From Candidatus Dechloromonas phosphorivorans (lineage in GTDB: Bacteria; Pseudomonadota; Gammaproteobacteria; Burkholderiales; Rhodocyclaceae), in contig JADJMS010000005.1 of the NCBI GenBank assembly GCA_016709495.1, positions 83,836 through 147,835 of the forward strand: a stretch of 64,000 nt of DNA. The letters run 5' to 3'. Each line of letters opens with the position of its first letter. Position 1 is the stretch's first letter. The notes beneath the pieces were generated by a model. It ran no database searches. It was given only the letters and a program-made list of their open reading frames with translations, and was not told where the DNA came from. The translations under genes and the position numbers were made by a program. Positions 59,023 through 64,000 of the stretch are shown piece by piece.

Positions 59023-59789
59023 TCAAAACTCGAATAGCTGATTGTTTTGCAGCATTTTTGGCTTGAATTCACCGAGACAGCTTTCGATTTCTTCCATCGT
59101 CAGTTCAATCTGCCCCGGCTTGAGGTGGGTGATGTGAATTTCACAATTCTGTTCGAGCTTTTGCAGTTGGAGGCCAGCATGCTGGGACATAAGTGTTTGG
59201 AAACGACGGCGAGGCGCTCTTCGCGATTTGAAAATGCGCATTCAATAATCAGGTGGCGCAGATTGGGAATCCGATTGACCGCTTTCCAAAAGGCGTTGCA
59301 ACAACCGGTATCTCCGGAAAACACCAGGCTGGCGGTACCGGAATCGATCCGGTAGCCAACCGCCGGCACCGTGTGCTCAACCGGTAACGCCGTTATCGTG
59401 CGCCCGGCCAACGCGATCGCCTCCTGGACGGCAATCGTCTGGTAGCGCATGAAGGGCTTCTCAGGGCTGGGCACCTCCGAGAAGTCCGGCCAGATGGCCC
59501 AGTTGAAAATGTGATTGCGCAGAATGGTAATCACCGCCTCGGTCGCATACACCGTCAGCGGCTTGCTGCGCCGGTCAGCTACCGTATCGAGCAAAAGTGG
59601 TAAGGCGGCAATGTGATCGAGATGGGTATGAGTGATGAAAACGTGATCAATCATCGCCAGTTCGGCAATTGAAAGATCGGTCACCCCGGTACCTGCATCA
59701 ATGAGAATGTCGTGATCAAGCAACATGGAGGTGGTGCGCAGATGGCGCCCGCCAATACCGCCGCTACAGCCGAGAATTCTCAGTTTCAT
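59023..59789 (-). CDS. Metallo-beta-lactamase-fold phosphodiesterase, class II cAMP PDE-like (frameshifted)
   Basis: Begins MKLRILGCSGGIGG. The zinc motif is THTHLDHIAALPLLL, with a second site GDTGCCNAFWK region and ECAFSNREE. This is the pattern of class II cyclic nucleotide phosphodiesterases. One shift near 59170 joins the C-terminal tail KLEQNCEIHITHLKPGQIE, ending LFEF at 59023. It lies three bases after the cyclase stop and one base before the cNMP-binding protein, so cAMP synthesis, breakdown and sensing are coded side by side. Specificity for cAMP is inferred. Confidence 0.85.
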
Positions 59790-59791
59790 CG

Positions 59792-61992
59792 TTACTTGGT
59801 CTCGAAATTGGTCACGCCATCCCAGTCGGTGCTTGGCGGATTTTGCGCCAAACCGCCAATCGTTCAAGGTAGAGCTGATAGAGCCTGCTTTCAGGTGCCT
59901 GCCGCGACAGATTGTACAGCTGCAATTCTGCCTGATCCCACTCCTGCGCCCGGTAAAGGCGCAAGGCGTGCTGCCATAGTTTCAACTGGCCCTGGTTTCA
60001 TCCGGCACTTCACCGACAAGACCAAGCGGCTCATAAATCGTTACCGGCTGATCCTTGCCCTTGACGCGCACCCGATCGATTTCGCGGAAGACAAAGCCAT
60101 TCAAATGCTCGCGCGTTTGCGGGCCAACAAGAATCCCGACTCCATATTGCTTGGTGATACTTTCCAGGCGCGACCCGAGGTTTACCGCATCCCCCATCAC
60201 GGTATAGGCCTTGCGCACAGGGGAACCCATGTCGCCAACCGTCATCATGCCGGTATTAACCCCAACGCCTATATGCAGTTCCGGCCAGCCTTTTTACGGA
60301 AAGGCTCGGCCAGTTTTTGAGCTCTTTTTGCATGGACAGGCGGTCAGCACCGCATGGCGGGCATGTTCCGGATCGGCAACTGGCGCTCCCCAAAATGCCA
60401 TGATCGCATCACCCATGTATTTGTCCAGGGTGCCGCGATTTTTGCGGATTACCTCGGTCATTGCACCGAGGTAATCATTCATCAAATAATGTCAATTCCT
60501 GCGGATCGAGGCCCTTCGGCAATATTCGTGAACCCGCGTACATCGGAGAACAAAACCGTCAGTTCAGCGTTGCGACCATCCATGCTGTAAGCCTGCGGAT
60601 CACGTGCCATTTCATCAACCAGTTCCGGCGGCACGTATTGACCAAACAGTTCGGTAAATTGCCGCTTGCTGCGTGACTCGACAAAATAGCCCCAGGACAT
60701 ATTGACGCCAAACAAGAGCAGGGTCATCAGCAAGCTGGCGGCGAGCGGCAACACCAGATTGGCGGATGACCAGAGCGCCAGGTTCAGAACCACGGTTAGC
60801 GCCAACGCCAGCACCGTCAGCAAGGAAGCACGCAGCGGCGAGAGCAACGGTAGCAGCAAAGCCAGCATGCTACCCAGCAGGAATAGCTGGAGCACCTCAA
60901 CACCCAGAATATAACCCGGCTTTTTCCTTGATTTTCCATCGAGAATGCCGGCGATCAGATTGGCGTGGACCTCAACCCCGGGATAGGTTGCCCCAACCGG
61001 CGTTGACCGTAAATCCATGAGGCCGGGCGCAGTCGTTCCAACCAGGACGATACGCCCAGCAAGCAGGCAGGATCGATGCGCCCTTAAGTACATCAACCGC
61101 CGAAATATAAGGAAAACTGCGCTCGCGGCCACGATAAGGGATCAAGGTCGCCACCGAATCATCGACCGGAATTCTGATCGATCTGTCGCGCCAGCACTTC
61201 CAGCCACTCCATGCCACCATCTTTATCGGGAAAACCGGGCTGTATTTGGCATGGCCCAGCAAAGTCCGCACAACGGCTAGCGAGAGTGCCTCGTAGTAAG
61301 CGCCTCCGTGTTCGACGATCATCGGCACGCGCCGCGATTTGCCGTCAAAAATCAACCAAGGGTTGAAATGCCCGGCACTTGCTGCCGCCTCCTGCAAAGG
61401 GTTTCAGATTTGCGCCAAAACCTTTCCAGGCCACAACCTGCATCAGCCGCCCTGAAAACTGCCGGGAGCAAAAACAGAGGCTGGCAATTCGCCGCTCTTC
61501 TCGGCATTGGCGAGACTTGGAAAATAATAGCCAAGAACGACCGGTCGACCGCGCAAGGTGTCGGCGAATTGTTGATCGTAGTTGAGGCTGATGCGCAAAC
61601 CCTGCAACGCATGTTGATAACCGGCTTCGCCCGCAACTGGTTGCGGGCAATCTCTTCAAGAACGCGCAAACCGGAACTCTCATCCGGCTCGGCAAAAACA
61701 ACGTCGAAACCGACCACCGAGACTTTGCTAATCATCAGCCAGTCGCCGCACCAGTTCAGCCAGTGTGTTTGCGACCCCAAGGCCAGCGCCCGACTTCAGC
61801 CAGGCTTTTCTCATCGAGATCGACCACTACCACCCGGTCATCAATCGTGTCCGGCATGGTGATCCGCAGCCGGGCATCGTACGAGATGCGCATCCATGAC
61901 CGAGACGAAGGAATATCCCAAACATGCCCGGCATGCCCAACAAAGCAAAATGCAGAGCGCGCCGAGAAAAATCTGGTCAGGTGCTTTTTCAC
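59792..61992 (-). CDS. Adenylate/guanylate cyclase with CHASE2 sensor (many frameshifts)
   Basis: The GTG at 61992 starts a membrane helix. A CHASE2 extracellular sensor follows in several frames (VVVVDLDEKSLAEVGRWPWG; KVSVVGFDVVFAEPDESSG; GRIVLVGTTAPGLMDLRSTP), then three membrane helices and a class III cyclase domain. Metal-binding Asp residues are in LFSDVRGFTNIAE and YMGDAIMAFWGAP, and VMGDAVNLGSRLE carries the later Asn/Arg. The tail ends DWDGVTNFETK at 59792, as in related cyclases. At least six frame breaks occur, so length (about 730 residues) is approximate. Nucleotide choice cannot be proved, though the neighbouring cAMP-type PDE favours adenylate cyclase. Confidence 0.85.
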
Positions 61993-62011
61993 GGCGCCGG
62001 CACTAAAGCAC

Positions 62012-62695
62012 TCAGGCCTTGAGGAAAAATTCCATTTTGATCCCGGCAATCTCTATCACATCGTGATCTTTAAGCAAATGCGCCTGGGCATCCAGCGATT
62101 CACCATTGACGACCGGGAACTGAGCCCCTCAACATGGGTAATGAAATAACCATACGGCCGCTTGGCAATAACCGCGACTTGCAAACCGGGCTTACCAAGG
62201 GTCGTCAGTGTTTTGGTCAATTCAAGCTCTTTGCCGGCATTGCCACCATTGAGCAGTTGAATTGCGGCTGAGGGTGAAACCACGGGAGCGGGGGCGGCTT
62301 CGGCGCATGTGATTGGGTGTCGGTAAAACTGCGTTTTCTGCTCGGGTGAGCGGTTGACCCTGGACGCAAAATCACCGTTTTTCGGTATCTGCCTGCGCAG
62401 TACCAGCAGAAACATCACTCATATATTTGAGTTTGTATTTTCCCAAGCTCGACGACATCCATATTGCGCAAAAAATGCTTCTTGATTGCCTGGCCATTGA
62501 CCAGCGTGCCATTGGTGCTGTTCATATCCTCGAGGAATGAATCGTTGAGGATAGTTACAATTACCGCGTGTTCGCCGGATGCCAGATTGTCGATCTGAAT
62601 GTCGTTTGTGGCTTGCGGCCGATAGTGATGCGCTCTTTGTTGAGCGGTATCTCCTTGAGCACCAAACCGTCCATCGAAAGGATGAGTTTTGCCAT
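62012..62695 (-). CDS. Two-FHA-domain protein (frameshifted)
   Basis: Starts MAKLILSMDGLVLKEIPL. The first FHA domain has RITIGR, then HAVI and NSTNGTLVNGQ, the phosphothreonine-binding features. A second FHA-like domain reads LTKTLTTLGKPGLQVAVI and ends HDVIEIAGIKMEFFLKA at 62012. Frame breaks lie near 62550, 62380 and 62110. FHA domains bind phosphothreonine on targets of Ser/Thr kinases; both a kinase and a phosphatase are coded next door. It lies about 10 bases after the PP2C gene and 19 bases before the cyclase. Confidence 0.82.
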
Positions 62696-62705
62696 ATTGA
62701 CTTCC

Positions 62706-63533
62706 CTACCTCGGCGAGCAAAGCTGGCAACGGCGCACCAACTTTGCGGCGCGATAATCGCCCCGGTTTTTACAAGTGCCGAGACTTATCGTCCTCATTG
62801 TCATTTTGCCATCTGCACTAACTGATCTGCAGCAAGGCCAGATTGGAACCAGCGCCTGCAGGGTTAGTCAATCTCTTTCATCTTCAACCATGTCGTTCTA
62901 ATCATCAGGCAGAGCAGATAAATATCACCCGCCTTAGCAATATGGTCATGAATTTCCGGCTCGACGTAGGATCAACTCCCAGGCACGCGTCACCAAATTC
63001 TTGTTTGAGAGAAACGCGCCTCCTCGGTAATCGTATTGCCTGTCCAGTTTAACTCTTGTAAAGGCGAATGATCGCGAAGGTGAGTTGTTCAAAGTTTTCT
63101 CGCGCAAACGATAAAGCCGGAATCCCCGACATGGGCAACGCTCAGTAAATTGTCATAAAACCAGGCAAAAACGGGAGTCGTCCCCATACCTGCATACTGT
63201 GGCTGGCTTTGTTTGCTGGGCGGCATTGAAAATAGCCGAATTGGTATGCGGAAGTTTGTTCAGGGTATATTCTGTGCGCCTGGATTTCTCCCGCGGCCTC
63301 ACGCAATTTTGGCTGGCTAGCTGGTACGATTTGGTAGAAATTGCTGGCCAGTAAAGTAGTCGCCATTCCACTAGCCGCCCCACCGGCGTTATAGCCCCCC
63401 ATGCCATCGGCCAAGCCAGCCAAAACCGAGCTGGGCATCACCGAATACCGCATCTTCGTTGTGTAGAACCGAATCGCGCCACCCAAAAGGGTCGGTTCGA
63501 CGGCATCACTTCTAAAGCATCTGCAAGATTCAT
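62706..63533 (-). CDS. PP2C-family Ser/Thr phosphatase (many frameshifts)
   Basis: Begins MNLADALEV. Recognisable PP2C parts appear in different frames: HNEDAVFGDAQLG, LADGMGGYNAGGAASGM (the metal-site DGMGG) and later SVAHVGDSGFY-like and DMVED-like sequence. It ends VRRCQLCSPR at 62706. The reading is badly broken, with at least eight shifts, so I am sure of the family but not of the exact protein. Together with the kinase upstream and the FHA protein downstream it forms a standard phosphosignalling trio. Confidence 0.72.
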
Positions 63534-63545
63534 CCCCTTTTTCCC

Positions 63546-64000
63546 TCAAGCCAGACGGGCGCGCAAATCCACCGCGACTTCCGAACCGCTGCTGATGATG
63601 GCAAGCAGCTTCGCCCGGGTCAAACAACTTAGTCGATGACGATCACCAGTTTTCAGGTAGCTCCGGGTTAATCGTCCGAATATCCGGTTGAACTTCGTTG
63701 GCGAATTTGAAAACATCAGGTTTGCGCCATCGATTCGCCGACAAATGGTTGACTGCAACACATCTGGTAAAGCATAACGCCGAGCGAGAAGGTCGGAACG
63801 ACCATCAATTTTTCAGCAAGTTGCTCCGGGGACATATAAGAGAATTTTTAGCACCGTGCCAGTTTTCGTCTTTGACGAATCAGTAATACGCACCAGTAAA
63901 AATCCGTTACTTTGACCTGATCTTCGGCCGGCTCGTACATGATGTTGACGGGCTTGATAATAGCGGTGAACCACATTGTGTGCTGGTGTGTGCGTAATCC
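63546..64000 (-). CDS. Hanks-type Ser/Thr protein kinase, C-terminal part (runs off window, frameshifted)
   Basis: Across frames the minus strand gives the catalytic loop region (VHRD..KPVNIMYEPAEDQVKVTD), ARITDSSKTKTGTVL, YMSPEQLA, FSLGVMLYQM and FVGESMAQ, the activation segment and lower lobe of a Pkn2/PknB-type kinase. It ends with GSEVAVDLRARLA and the stop at 63546. The N-terminal lobe lies outside the window. Several indels occur in this last 450 bases. It is the first visible gene of the signalling run. Confidence 0.72.

Noticed and set aside
1..64000. CRISPR arrays, insertion sequences and prophage genes
   Set aside because: I saw no regularly spaced repeats, transposase or integrase sequence, and no phage structural genes on either strand.

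Overview
The window looks like the chromosome of a motile, microaerobic betaproteobacterium, most likely Rhodocyclales (Dechloromonas/Azonexus-like). This placement is inferred from gene content: an FlhBA/CheA/CheZ/CheV flagellar-chemotaxis cluster, Aer-type and CZB chemoreceptors, a ccoNOQPGH(I,S) cbb3 oxidase locus and a Lap adhesin-control system. No rRNA is present to confirm it. The sequence carries many single-base indels, mostly in homopolymers, and a few in-frame stops. Most 'broken' genes below are therefore probably intact in the organism, and errors become densest near the right end.

Layout. 1-25 kb (all minus strand): flagellar export genes flhA (partial) and flhB, then a large chemotaxis block: cheA, cheZ, cheY, two cheV, a STAS protein, cheB, cheD, cheR, three chemoreceptors (two Aer-like, one with a C-terminal zinc-binding CZB domain), a cheW fused in frame to a second cheA, a second cheY, a short membrane chemoreceptor and motB/motA. 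25-35 kb: a Nudix hydrolase, a TonB-like protein and the cbb3 oxidase operon with FNR-type boxes upstream of ccoN and ccoG, its copper ATPase ccoI and ccoS, and an SDR dehydrogenase. 35.8-38.2 kb: tRNA-Thr(CGU), murJ (in-frame TGA) and a YbhB-like protein. 38.2-45.2 kb: a solute-binding protein overlapping a TolC-type protein with an extra NTF2-like domain, divergent from lapG and lapD, then a CYTH-CHAD protein.

45.2-64 kb is the most unusual part. All genes are on the minus strand, and the 45.2-54 kb section is visibly AT-richer than its surroundings. Reading 5' to 3': a Ser/Thr kinase (partial), PP2C phosphatase, FHA protein, CHASE2 adenylate cyclase, class II cAMP phosphodiesterase, double cNMP-binding/rhodanese protein, GAF-containing PilB/GspE ATPase, GAF-HD-GYP c-di-GMP phosphodiesterase, two very short type IV pilins (mature length about 53 residues), a separate small secreted four-cysteine protein, an ABC-2 permease, a giant TPR-GT-TPR-GT glycosyltransferase, an anchored hypothetical protein, the ABC ATPase, an FkbM methyltransferase and a second methyltransferase. 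This recalls the split PilA-N/PilA-C pilin locus of Geobacter, here joined to a dedicated motor ATPase and to phosphorylation, cAMP and c-di-GMP control genes. The short pilin has a candidate sigma-54 promoter and the pilin pair ends in a strong terminator. I regard this as the best candidate for an undescribed system: a second-messenger-regulated, glycosylated split-pilin (pseudopilus) apparatus.
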